Shown: positions 36,862 through 45,308 of the stretch, piece after piece
Position numbering within the stretch: the stretch's first letter is position 1
How the letters are laid out: each line of letters opens with the position of its first letter
NCBI GenBank assembly: GCA_963697805.1
Contig: CAVOPB010000002.1
Coordinates: 496,001 to 560,000, forward strand
Reading direction: 5' to 3'
DNA length: 64,000 bases
Source of the DNA: VRUE01 sp963697805
Lineage (GTDB): Bacteria > Actinomycetota > Thermoleophilia > Solirubrobacterales > 70-9
Program-made: the position numbers and the translations under genes
Notes under the pieces: generated by a model
The model's database searches: none
What the model saw: the letters and a program-made list of their open reading frames with translations, nothing else
What the model was told of the DNA's origin: nothing

Positions 36862-39800
36862 GCCGCCACCTCGAAGCTCGAGAGCACCTGGACGGAGCCG
36901 GCCAGGGCGGGCTCGGAGGCGACCGCGGCGGCCATGTAGTCGCCCGCCGCGGCCTTGCTTGCGAAGCCGGTCGCTTCGGCGTGCAGCGGCGTGTTGTCGG
37001 CGGCGTTGACCACGGTGAAGGTCTCGGCCCCGATCGTGACCGCGTCGGGCTCGGGCTTCGTCAGCTTCGCCTGCGCCTGCGAGAGGGAGCTGAGGGCGAC
37101 GCTCGAGCCGCCCAGCCAATGCTGGAAGAGGGCCTCGGGATAGAGGAAGAAGCGGAACCGCTGCGGCGGTTGCAGCGCCGTGTCGACGATGTGGAGGTCG
37201 TAGCGGACGACCCGGGTCAGCGCCGCGCCGGTGTCGGCGCCTTTGCCTTCGGGGGCGAGCTCGACGCCGCTGTCGAACGGCGAGTAGGCGGGCGCCGAGA
37301 GCTTGCCCGCGTCGTCGAGGTCGCGGAACTGGGCGGGCGCGAACGGTTCGCTCAGCTCACGCGTCCGTTCAAGTCCGGCGGAGGAGACCGTGAGCGCGAA
37401 CTGGTCGGCGTCGCTCGGCTTCTGGCTACCCACTTTGTCGAGGTGGAAGTCGAGCGGGATCGCTCGCTGGCTGACCTGCAGCGAGCCGACGGGGTGCAGG
37501 ACCATTTCCGCCTCCGCCGGTTCCAGCGGCCGCAGCGAGACCAGCAGGTTCGAGCCGGACGGCAGCTCGGCTTTCCAGTTGGTGCGCTTTTCCAGCTCGG
37601 CGGCGAGGATCGGCATCACCGCCACCGGCGGCAGGGTAGTGTCGCGCGGGTCGCCCCAGGTGAAGTCGATGTTGACGTCGATCGAGAAGAAGAGCAGGGA
37701 GATCGAGGCGGTGCCGTGGGCGTGCCAGGGCGTCGGTCCCTCCAGGGTGAGGTCGATCCCGAGGCCCCAGACGCCGACGCCGAAGACCTTGACGCAGAAC
37801 GAGGTGGAGATCTCGACGATGAAGTGGAAGGGGGAGAACTGGATCAGCGCATCGAGCCCGGTGTGGCCTTCGACCGACAGTGCGGAGAAGCCGAAGAACA
37901 TTTCCGAGTGGGCGCCGAACTGCACCGTGTTGGTGGTCACCGCGAAGTAGGCGTCGCAGCGGATCCGCGCGTAGCTCTCGTTCAGCACGTTCAGCTGCAC
38001 CCGCTGGGGCGAGGGGAAAGGCAGCGGCGGCGGGTTGAACTGGGGATGGAATCCGCCGACCGAGAGGACGAAGTTGGCGTCGTCGCCCCAGGCGAAGAGC
38101 AGCCCCATCTCGCCTTGGATCGTGATGAAAAGGATGTGCGAGTCGTAGAGCGAGGCGAAGAAGTAGAGCCGTTCCTTGCTGAACTCGAGCGCCCCGGCGA
38201 AGTTCACCTGCAGGCGCAGGATGTCGGCTTCTTCGGTGGGCAGGGCAAGCTTCAGCACGCCGAGCAGGGCGATGTCGCCGGGCGGGACGACGATGGTCAC
38301 GCCGAGCGAGAGGCTGATTAGTGTCGGCTCGCCCCAGCCGATCTTGGCCATCGGGCCGATCAGGAAGGTGCCCTGGTTGGGCGGGAAGATCGCCCGCAGG
38401 TCGCTGATGATCCGCGGCGCGTTGGCGACCACGTCGCGGGGGAACATGATGTCCTCGATCGACCCGGTGCGGACGCCCTGCATCAGGGGTTCGAACAGCA
38501 TGGTCCGGTTGACGCCGAGGAGGCCGCCGACCGCATTCAGGGTGAAGCCGAAGCCGAGCTGGATGCCGGCGCCGAATTCGGCGGTGATGATGATCAGCAG
38601 CGAGAAGCCCGGCGTCCCGTCGGGGTTCTTCGTCGTGATCAGCCCGATCGCCTTGACGCTGACGATTTCCGCCAGCGAGAGTTCGAGGACGCCGGCGTAT
38701 TCGCCGCGGTCGGGATCGAAGAAGAGGTAGCCGCCGCCGACCACGACGCCGGTGTCGATCGAGAGGCCCGCGCCTTTCGGCGGCTTGAAGCGGAAGCCGA
38801 GGTCGAGCGGGCCGAGGTTGCCGTGGTGGTCGGTCGGGAACTTGAGGTCGGCCTCCAGCCCGACCTGCTCGACCACCGCCTGCAGCGGGCCGAGAGCCGC
38901 TTTCAGGTTGGCGCTCAGGCCGATCGGGAGCTCTTCGCCCTGCAGCCCGAGCGAGAGGGTGATCGCGTCGATGTCGATAGGGCCGAGCGAGATGTGCGTG
39001 GGCAATTGGATCTCGACCGAGCCGCTGCCGGTGAAGAAGACGCCGCTGCCGCTGGTCCAGCCGAAGCCGAGGTCGAACTGCGATTCGACCCGCAAGCCTT
39101 CGAGGATCTGCTTGAGGAAGCCGTCGGCCTCCTCCATCGTCAGCGTCAGCTTGCCGCCTTTGACCTGCCCTTCGAGGCCGAGGTCGGCGGTCGCCTGGTT
39201 TTTGGTCGAGTCCCACTCCAGGTCGGCGACCAGCGCGGCGCCGATCAGGCCCGCCTCGAGCCGGCTGCCGCCGGGAATCGCGAGCAGCTCGATCGTCGTC
39301 GCCGGCGCGGTCGGCAGCCGCTGGACGCCGATCGCGGCGCGTCCCTGCGCCGACCCTTCGGGCGGGAGCACTTCGACCTGGGCGGGCGGCTGGATCGTCA
39401 CCCCGGCGTCGGCGGCGAGCTCGGCTTTGAGGTCGACCGCGAGCCGCCACTCGGGGGCGAACAGCGGGATGCTCAATTCTTCGGCGACCGGCAGCGAGAG
39501 CGCCAGCTCTGCCTCGAGGCCGGGCGGCGAGAGGTCGGGGCGCGCGAACAGCCGTAGCAGGAGGAGCCGCAACTCCGGCGGCACGGCGGCCGCGTCGTAG
39601 GTGGCCGGCAGCGAGACGCTGGCGAGGAATTCGCCCAGCCGCTCGAGGATGGCGCGCCCGTCGAAGCCGGGTTCGCCCCAGCCGTAGAGCGTTCGCAGCT
39701 GGGTTTCGGGGGAGCTGAGGAGGTCGCCGATCCGCTCCAGCTTCAGCGTCCGCTTGACGTGGGCGACTTTGGTCGCGTCGGTGGAGTCGCCGGATTCGTG

Positions 39801-40289
39801 GACGATTTCGACGATCCCGAGCAGGGCCAGAGCCTGCAGCAGGACCGGGTGGTAGTCCTCCAGGTAGCCGGCGATCGAGAAGTCGAGGAGGCGGACCGCG
39901 AGGTCGGCGGCGAAGGCTTCGACCGCCGCCGGGTCCATCCCCGGCAGCGAGCCGGACAGGCTCTGCAGCTCGGAGGCGATCGTCTCGATCGCCGGGACGA
40001 CGTTGGTCACCACGCCGACGATCCGGGTCGAGAGTTCGACGATGCGCGCGACTTCTTCGGCCTCGATCGCGGCGACCAATTCTTCGACCAGCGGCTCCAG
40101 CTGGCCGATCGCCGCGCCCGTTTTGTCGAGCGCGGCGACGAACGAGCCCTGCGTCTGCAGCGCCGGCGGGAATTCGAGCCCGAGCTCGACGAAAAGGTCC
40201 TCGACTTCGCCGGCGCTCAGCCGCGACTGCAGCGGCTCCAGCAGTTTGGCCAGCTCGAGGGCGATCTGGTCGAGCGTGCCCCCGGCCAT
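36858..40289 (-). CDS. 1143-aa beta-rich protein with DUF6603-like domain
   Basis: ATG 40289 is 2 nt after the carboxypeptidase stop; the open frame further upstream is antisense-like. Residues about 1-200 are helical (VEDLFVELGLEFPPALQTQG). From about 300 the protein alternates hydrophobic beta strands. The block around 570-885 contains LGFGFTLNAVGGLLGVNRTM, DIMFPRDVVANAPRIISDLR, FPPNQGTFLIGPMAKIGWGE, GGFHPQFNPPPLPFPSPQRV and PTPWHAHGTASISLLFFSID, which I recognise as DUF6603-like (recalled from general knowledge, not searched). DUF6603 has no established function. The remaining roughly 250 residues form another beta domain. There is no signal peptide or helix-type membrane anchor. The amphipathic strand pattern suggests a lipid- or hydrophobe-binding surface; this is speculative. 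Confidence 0.78.
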   Translation of the reverse strand: MAGGTLDQIALELAKLLEPLQSRLSAGEVEDLFVELGLEFPPALQTQGSFVAALDKTGAAIGQLEPLVEELVAAIEAEEVARIVELSTRIVGVVTNVVPAIETIASELQSLSGSLPGMDPAAVEAFAADLAVRLLDFSIAGYLEDYHPVLLQALALLGIVEIVHESGDSTDATKVAHVKRTLKLERIGDLLSSPETQLRTLYGWGEPGFDGRAILERLGEFLASVSLPATYDAAAVPPELRLLLLRLFARPDLSPPGLEAELALSLPVAEELSIPLFAPEWRLAVDLKAELAADAGVTIQPPAQVEVLPPEGSAQGRAAIGVQRLPTAPATTIELLAIPGGSRLEAGLIGAALVADLEWDSTKNQATADLGLEGQVKGGKLTLTMEEADGFLKQILEGLRVESQFDLGFGWTSGSGVFFTGSGSVEIQLPTHISLGPIDIDAITLSLGLQGEELPIGLSANLKAALGPLQAVVEQVGLEADLKFPTDHHGNLGPLDLGFRFKPPKGAGLSIDTGVVVGGGYLFFDPDRGEYAGVLELSLAEIVSVKAIGLITTKNPDGTPGFSLLIIITAEFGAGIQLGFGFTLNAVGGLLGVNRTMLFEPLMQGVRTGSIEDIMFPRDVVANAPRIISDLRAIFPPNQGTFLIGPMAKIGWGEPTLISLSLGVTIVVPPGDIALLGVLKLALPTEEADILRLQVNFAGALEFSKERLYFFASLYDSHILFITIQGEMGLLFAWGDDANFVLSVGGFHPQFNPPPLPFPSPQRVQLNVLNESYARIRCDAYFAVTTNTVQFGAHSEMFFGFSALSVEGHTGLDALIQFSPFHFIVEISTSFCVKVFGVGVWGLGIDLTLEGPTPWHAHGTASISLLFFSIDVNIDFTWGDPRDTTLPPVAVMPILAAELEKRTNWKAELPSGSNLLVSLRPLEPAEAEMVLHPVGSLQVSQRAIPLDFHLDKVGSQKPSDADQFALTVSSAGLERTRELSEPFAPAQFRDLDDAGKLSAPAYSPFDSGVELAPEGKGADTGAALTRVVRYDLHIVDTALQPPQRFRFFLYPEALFQHWLGGSSVALSSLSQAQAKLTKPEPDAVTIGAETFTVVNAADNTPLHAEATGFASKAAAGDYMAAAVASEPALAGSVQVLSSFEVAA

Positions 40290-40291
40290 CG

Positions 40292-42115
40292 CTACACCAG
40301 GCTCGCGAGGACGAGGACGACGAGGACGAGGATGGCGACGATCGCCGCAAGGGCGGCCAGGGTGGCGGCGCTGACGAGCCCGAAGAAGGCCGCGGCGCGG
40401 AGCTCGGGCGGGCGCGCGCGTCGGGTCAGCGCCTCGGCGCAGGCGACGATCGCGATCCAGGGCTCGACGACCGCGTGCCGGACCGCGGCGCGCGCGCGCT
40501 CGTGGCGGTGCAGCCATTCGGCGGTCGCCGGGCTGAAGCTGTAGTAGACCCGCTCGACCCCGCGCATGAAGCGGTCGCCGACGGCGGTCGTCCGCATCTC
40601 CCCGTCGCGGACGTCGCAGAGGTAACGGACCTTCGGGTGCCAGGGGGAGCCGTAGGCGGCGGTCGCGATGAAGCAGTAGCTCGGCGATTGCCCGGGAGGC
40701 GGCGTCGGCGGCGGCGTCGAGGGAGGGGTGGAGGTGGTCGCGGGCGGCGGGGCCGGGGCGTGCCAGGCGGAGGCGTAGGCGATGAACGCTGCCAGGCCCA
40801 TGGCGACCTCGCGCTCGACCTTCGGGTAGACGGTTTTCGCGTTCGGCTGGAAGCCTTCGTCGGTGATGCGCCCGCACTCGAAGGTGTAGGCGAAGATCGG
40901 GTCGAGGGCTTTGGCACGGACGGGGGTGCCGGGCTGCGCCGCGATCTGCAGGCTGAAGGCGAATTCTTCCGAGGCGCCGGTGGTGAATTCCAGCGAGCTC
41001 CCGAACAGGTCGGTCGCCGGCACCGTGTCGTAGTTGGATTCTTCCCGCGCCTGTTTGGCGATCGGGTCCGCCAGCGCCTGGTTGGCCGTGAAGCCGGTGC
41101 TGTCGGCGATCTGCGTGGCCATGTGTTCGCCGAGGACGCGGTGGGAATGTTCGCTGCCGGGCGGCAGCCACTCTTTGTAGGCGAGCCCCGGGCCGTCGCG
41201 CTCGTGCCCCGCGTGGCCGTTGTCCCAGGCCGGGTTGAGGAAGGTCTGTTCGGGGTCGGTCTCCTGGTTCTGCTCGAGCCCCCAGGGGAAGAGGATCTTG
41301 CCCGCGGCGGAGTGGACGTCCATGAAGAAGTTGATGTTTTTCGATTTGAGCAGGCCTTCGATGTTCCGCACCTCGGGCTCGGGTTCGCGGGTGCCGGAGG
41401 TCGGCGCCGGGCCGTGGTAGTTCTGGCCCGGCGCGCAGGGCGAGTCGCTGATCCCCAGTTCACCGTGTGCGTCCATCGCCGCGGCGGCGGTGGCGCCGAA
41501 GTATTTCCGGAAGTCCCAGGCGATCTCGAAATTGCGGTTGAGGTCGACGCCGATCGGGATGTTCGAGGCCCACACGTTCGGTTTCGACAGGGGCGGGCAG
41601 GTGACCCCACTCGGAGCGGGCCGCCGGTTCTTCCGCCATCCGTTGCGCCCGGGGCCCGACATCGAGTAGGCCCGGCCGTCGGGGTTGGCCAGCGGCAGGA
41701 CGTAGAGCTCGGTTCGCTCGATCATCCTTTTCACGTCGGCGTACGGGATCCTGATCTCGGCGTAGGGGATCGACGGCGATTTGCGTTTGTCGACGAACCG
41801 TGCGTAGACCACCGGCGTCGAGGTTCGGTAGGCCTCGAGCAGCTTCTCGACGAAGGTGACGATCGCGTCCGGCGGTACCCACTCGCGGGCGTGAATGCCG
41901 CCGACGATCAGGATCCGCGGCCGCCCTTCGCCCGTCCCGGTGCCGAGCTGCAGGCAGGAGACGACGCGGCCCGTGCCGCCCGACCCGCCCTCGTGGGTGT
42001 GGTTCGGCAGGTCGAAGCGGGTGCAGTAGCCGGCGTATTTCTTGGTCGCCGGCGCCGCCGGGTCGAGCGCGTGGATGCGGTTCTCCAGCGCCTCCGGTGA
42101 GGACGGGTAGGCCAT
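40292..42115 (-). CDS. M14 zinc carboxypeptidase with CFI-box C-terminus and tail membrane anchor
   Basis: A 607-aa protein. Metal ligands are H75 and E78 in GGIHAREWV and H268 in FMDVHSAAG. The substrate-binding segment is DLNRNF (about 191-196), NPDGRAYSMSGPGRNGWRKN is the classic M14 stretch, and the general-base Glu is E413 in TFECG. A Pro/Thr linker (453-478) leads to the CFI-box motif CFIATAAYGSPWHPKVRYLC (481-500) with DRFMRGVERVYYSFSPATAE. The chain ends in a hydrophobic tail (about 573-607). There is no signal peptide, so it looks tail-anchored with the catalytic domain in the cytoplasm. M14 enzymes remove C-terminal residues or cleave peptide side chains. It lies 6 nt after the small ORF and 2 nt before the DUF6603-like gene. 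Confidence 0.9.
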   Translation of the reverse strand: MAYPSSPEALENRIHALDPAAPATKKYAGYCTRFDLPNHTHEGGSGGTGRVVSCLQLGTGTGEGRPRILIVGGIHAREWVPPDAIVTFVEKLLEAYRTSTPVVYARFVDKRKSPSIPYAEIRIPYADVKRMIERTELYVLPLANPDGRAYSMSGPGRNGWRKNRRPAPSGVTCPPLSKPNVWASNIPIGVDLNRNFEIAWDFRKYFGATAAAAMDAHGELGISDSPCAPGQNYHGPAPTSGTREPEPEVRNIEGLLKSKNINFFMDVHSAAGKILFPWGLEQNQETDPEQTFLNPAWDNGHAGHERDGPGLAYKEWLPPGSEHSHRVLGEHMATQIADSTGFTANQALADPIAKQAREESNYDTVPATDLFGSSLEFTTGASEEFAFSLQIAAQPGTPVRAKALDPIFAYTFECGRITDEGFQPNAKTVYPKVEREVAMGLAAFIAYASAWHAPAPPPATTSTPPSTPPPTPPPGQSPSYCFIATAAYGSPWHPKVRYLCDVRDGEMRTTAVGDRFMRGVERVYYSFSPATAEWLHRHERARAAVRHAVVEPWIAIVACAEALTRRARPPELRAAAFFGLVSAATLAALAAIVAILVLVVLVLASLV

Positions 42116-42121
42116 CGACCC

Positions 42122-42376
42122 TCAGGCGATCGGCGGTTCGGGTTCGTCGATCATCGCCAGCAGTTCTTCGAAGTCGCTTTCCGCCTCGGTCGAGTTCTTG
42201 AGGATCGTGACCGTGGCCCCCAGCGCTTCCAGTTCCGGCACCGCTTCGTCGCTCGCGTACCCGTCGAGCCGCGTCCGCCCGCCGTCGAGCGGCGTCCCAC
42301 CCAGGAATTCCGTCCCCGCCAGAGCCCGCGCCGCCGCGAGCTGGTCGTCGGGCAGCTCGGCCTGGACGAGGTTCAA
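42122..42376 (-). CDS. Small acidic protein preceding the M14 carboxypeptidase
   Basis: From TTG 42376 (preceded by GGAG at 8-nt spacing) the protein is 84 aa: NLVQAELPDDQLAAARALAG, then RTRLDGYASDEAVPELEALG and an acidic tail. The open frame reaches TTG 42517, but that TTG is the -35 box of a strong promoter, so the longer start is unlikely. The sequence resembles the short ferredoxin-like or pro-region segments that precede M14 catalytic domains (residue-counting helix plus GATVTIL strand). Encoded separately, it could act in trans as chaperone, inhibitor or substrate adaptor for the carboxypeptidase. It is the first gene of the 16-kb operon. Confidence 0.6.
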   Translation of the reverse strand: MNLVQAELPDDQLAAARALAGTEFLGGTPLDGGRTRLDGYASDEAVPELEALGATVTILKNSTEAESDFEELLAMIDEPEPPIA

Positions 42377-42488
42377 CTCATCGGCTCCAGAAGAGGCCGG
42401 GAGGCCGGCCGGTGGTGAAGTTGGAGCGTCGCACTGCGGACGAGCCCCCTTCGGAAGAGCGCTATTGAACAGGGTTTTAAGCAAGGCC

Positions 42489-42517
42489 AAGCTAGTGCCG
42501 GAGGGTGGCCCTGTCAA
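42489..42517 (-). promoter_or_regulatory. Near-consensus sigma70-type promoter of the giant-protein operon
   Basis: Reading the minus strand, -35 TTGACA (42517-42512), a 17-nt spacer and -10 TAGCTT (42494-42489). Transcription would start near 42482, giving a leader of about 105 nt before TTG 42376. A perfect -35 with ideal spacing is rare in this GC-rich window. It is the only such element found at the head of the operon. Confidence 0.7.
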
Positions 42518-42544
42518 CTAGTCTCGATCATTGTTCGAGCAGCG

Positions 42545-43680
42545 TTGAAAAGACCGAGCGCGACGACATCGCCGCGGAGCACCTCCCGAACCCTCGCCTC
42601 TTCGCCGGCCGCTATGCGAACGCGCTTTCCGTCTGGAGTGATCGCAATCCCGGACGGGTTTTCGCCGATCCCGGTCGGCGGGAAGCCCTACGGGCTGGCT
42701 GTCACACCGGACGGAAGATCCGTCTATGTGGCGCGCGAATTGGAAGGCGTTGTGTCGGTTATCGACACGTCCTCGAATCAGGTTCTTGATCCACCGATCC
42801 CGGTCGGCGAAAACCCGAGCGAGGTGGCGATCACACCGAACGGAGCCCGCGCCTAGGTGAGCAACTACGAAGACGGCACGGTCTCCGTCATCGACACCGC
42901 GACCAGGCAGGTGGTCGGATCACCGATCACGATCGGGCCGAGAATCGAATACCTCACCCCCTCCCCGGACGGGTCCCGCATCTTCGTCGCGGAGTTCAAA
43001 GCAGGCCGGATCTCCGCGATCGATACCGCGAGCAACCAGGTCGTCGGCACCCCCGTCGTCGTCGGCAAAGGGACGGGAGGCATCGCCGTCGTCCCCGATC
43101 AGTCTCCGTCCGCGTCCTTCTCGAACCCGCGCGCGCGGCCAGGCGTGCCCTGACGCTGAATGCCTCGGCCTCAAGTGACACCGATGGCACAGTGGCCGTG
43201 TACGGCTGGGGGTTCGGCGACAAGAAGACCGCCACCACGAGCAAGGCGAAGGTCAGCCACACCTACAAGAAGCCCGGCAAGTACGAGGCGACGCTGACCG
43301 TGACCGACAACGAGGGTTGCTCGGCGGCCCTCATCTACACCGGCCAGACGGCCTCGTGCAACGGCTCGGCGGCGGCCGCCGAGACCAGGAAGATCAAGGT
43401 CGCCTATCCGAGCGTGAAGCTCAAGTGCCCGGCCGACGCCAAGCCCGGCGGCTGCAAGTTCAAGCTCAAAGCCGTCGCCAGGAAGGGCACGAAGCTGAAA
43501 GCGCTGAGCGCCATCGCCAAGGGTAAGGCCAAGGCCGGCAAGTCGGTGACCATCTCGGTGTAGCCGAAGAAGAAGTTCGCCAAGAAGCTGGCAAAGGCAA
43601 AGAAGGTCCTGGTCCAGGAGGTCGCCACCATCGGCGGCGAGGCGCAAACCAAGGTCCGCAAGCTCACGATCGTCCAGTAG
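42545..43680 (+). pseudogene. Degenerate YVTN-propeller/PKD surface protein
   Basis: A 5'-truncated relative of the 9115 gene. Propeller blades (VSVIDTSSNQVLDPPIPVGE; VSVIDTATRQVVGSPITIGP), PKD (GWGFGDKKTATT, ATLTVTDNEGCS) and the basic C-terminal domain (VAYPSVKLKCP) are all recognisable. It is broken by a nonsense TAG at 42854 where the paralogue has a Tyr codon, a one-base deletion near 43151 (VPY-TL context) and a nonsense TAG at 43561 in place of Lys. No signal peptide remains. It lies divergent from the giant-protein operon, so the break may date from arrival of that segment. Confidence 0.82.
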
Positions 43681-43764
43681 CTGCCGGCCGCCAGGCAGCT
43701 CTCACATAGCGGTATGGCGGCATAGAGCCGCGGAGAGCGCCGCCGCCCGCTATCTCGCCGGGCA

Positions 43765-43831
43765 TCGAAATGCACACTGTTCCCGGCGCCGCAGGGGATT
43801 CCGCCGGAAACCGCCCCGTAGAGCGCAATGC
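43765..43831 (+). repeat. Remnant of the composite repeat block without tRNA half
   Basis: A partial match to the second half of the block: AAATGCA, then GCAGGG.ATTCCG, GGAAACCGC and a clean GTAGAGCGCAATGCGCC end. Homology stops where the other copies continue into the tRNA half. The remnant lies directly upstream of the methyltransferase gene and may mark the right edge of the operon-bearing segment. Confidence 0.55.
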
Positions 43832-43922
43832 GCCACGGCCGTCGAGGCACCAACTTCGGGCTTGCGTTCAACGAGCCGGGCCTGCGCATCGTCAGGGTCG
43901 GCGAGCTGCCAAGCTGGTTCCG

Positions 43923-44705
43923 ATGTCGCCGCTATCGGAGCTCGGCGGGAAGCGACTTCCGTTCCTGCGCTGGTCGATGGTGCGCATGCTGCTTGGCATG
44001 CGGCACCTAACGACCGAGTGGCAGGTGGGCGACGGGCGGGAGCTGGCGCTTGCCCGATACATCGAGGCCGAGGCTCGTCAGGGTGACCTCGACGATGTGA
44101 TCCGCGTCGTCGATGACTTCGCGTATCACCGCAGCTTCCTGATCAATGTCGGCGACGAGAAGGGCGAGATCCTGGACGCGGCGATCCGGCGGACCGAGCC
44201 GCGCCAACTGCTCGAGCTGGGGACCTACTGCGGCTACAGCGCCCTGCGTGCCGCGCGGGTGATGCCCGAAGGGGCGCGGCTCGTGTCGATCGAGTTCAAC
44301 GCCGACAATGCGGCGATCGCACGCCGTATCTGGGACCACGCAGGCATCGGCGAGGAGCTGACGGTGCTCGTCGGGACGCTCGGCGACGGGGGTGCGACGA
44401 TCGCAAGGCTTGAGTCTGAGTACGGCTTCGCCAGCGGATCGCTGGATTTCGTCTTCATCGACCACGACAAGTCTGCCTATCTGACCGATCTTAGGCGGAT
44501 CCTGGACCAGGGCTGGCTGCATCCCGGCTCGGTGGTCGTCGCCGACAACATCAGGCAGCCTGGAGTGCCCGACTACCGCGAGTTTATGCAGACGGAGGAA
44601 GGCCGGAGCTGGCGGACGAGCGAGCACGAAACCCACGTCGAGTACCAGTCGCTGCTCAGGGACCTGGTGCTCGAGTCGGAGTACCTGGGAGTACCTGCAG
44701 GCTGA
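43923..44705 (+). CDS. Catechol O-methyltransferase-like SAM methyltransferase
   Basis: 260 aa from ATG 43923; upstream codons come from the repeat remnant. The sequence follows the vertebrate-type COMT pattern closely: SFLINVGDEKGEILDAAIRR, the SAM motif LLELGTYCGYSALRAARVMP, SIEFNADNAAIARRI, the metal-binding FVFIDHDKSAYL and VVADNIRQPGVPDY (Asp/Asn ligands), then HVEYQSLLRDLVLESEY. Members transfer methyl groups from SAM to catechol hydroxyls with Mg. There is no signal peptide. It is followed 165 nt later by a VOC gene. The start could also be one of the internal ATGs near 43978. Confidence 0.85.
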   Translation: MSPLSELGGKRLPFLRWSMVRMLLGMRHLTTEWQVGDGRELALARYIEAEARQGDLDDVIRVVDDFAYHRSFLINVGDEKGEILDAAIRRTEPRQLLELGTYCGYSALRAARVMPEGARLVSIEFNADNAAIARRIWDHAGIGEELTVLVGTLGDGGATIARLESEYGFASGSLDFVFIDHDKSAYLTDLRRILDQGWLHPGSVVVADNIRQPGVPDYREFMQTEEGRSWRTSEHETHVEYQSLLRDLVLESEYLGVPAG

Positions 44706-44870
44706 GCCGCCGATTCCCGGTGAGGCTGTGGCCATGGTTGGTGGGGTAGGGAGCATCACGAGAGCGGAACGATGGTCTGCTTCGAGGTGTCCGCAAGACG
44801 AGATGCCCTCGAACGTCCCGGCCTTCGCGCTGCGACGATGAGGGACCGAACCGACCGAGAGGAGGTCCAG

Positions 44871-45296
44871 ATGGCTGAGTTCCCCGCACCCCGGGAGGGG
44901 ATCGTGCTGACGCACTTCATTGTCTCCGACGACGTCGAGCGCTCGCGCCGCTTCTACACGGAGGTGCTCGGAGGCGAGGTTGTCCGTGATGGCGAGCCCT
45001 CGTTCGTGGCGCTCGCGAACAGTTGGATCATCATCAACGTCGGTGGCGGGCCCACCGATGACAAGCCGACTGTCACGCTCGAGACCCCGCCGGACCCGGA
45101 TCGTGTGAGCAGCTTTCTGAACGTCCGCGTAGCGGACATCGAGGCGGTCTATGCCGACTGGAGCGTCCGTGGTGCCGAGTTCCTGACCCCACCGCAGGAC
45201 CGTGGAGCGGAGATCCGCTGCTACCTTCGCGATCCGGACGGGCACCTGATCGAGGTTGGTCAGGCGACTGGGGCTGCGCAATACCAAGGTCAGTGA
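44871..45296 (+). CDS. VOC (glyoxalase/bleomycin-resistance/dioxygenase) superfamily protein
   Basis: A 141-aa protein. ATG 44871 has a strong SD (GAGAGGAGG). It is a single VOC module with paired beta-alpha-beta-beta-beta motifs: LTHFIVSDDVERSRRFYTEV (His likely metal ligand) and CYLRDPDGHLIEVGQATGA (Glu ligand in LIEVG). It is cytoplasmic. VOC proteins bind divalent metals and act as isomerases, dioxygenases or resistance proteins; the substrate is not evident. It could share a transcript with the COMT-like gene. It lies just upstream of repeat copy E. Confidence 0.85.
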   Translation: MAEFPAPREGIVLTHFIVSDDVERSRRFYTEVLGGEVVRDGEPSFVALANSWIIINVGGGPTDDKPTVTLETPPDPDRVSSFLNVRVADIEAVYADWSVRGAEFLTPPQDRGAEIRCYLRDPDGHLIEVGQATGAAQYQGQ

Positions 45297-45308
45297 GAGA
45301 GAACGAAG

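Noticed and set aside
26407..42376. Phage tail or contractile-injection cluster as an explanation of the giant operon
   Set aside because: No tail sheath, tube, baseplate, portal, terminase or AAA ATPase motif is recognisable; similarity is limited to large size and co-orientation.
43770..43922. Extended N-terminus of the COMT-like protein
   Set aside because: The 51 extra codons read through the repeat remnant; homology to COMT starts after ATG 43923.
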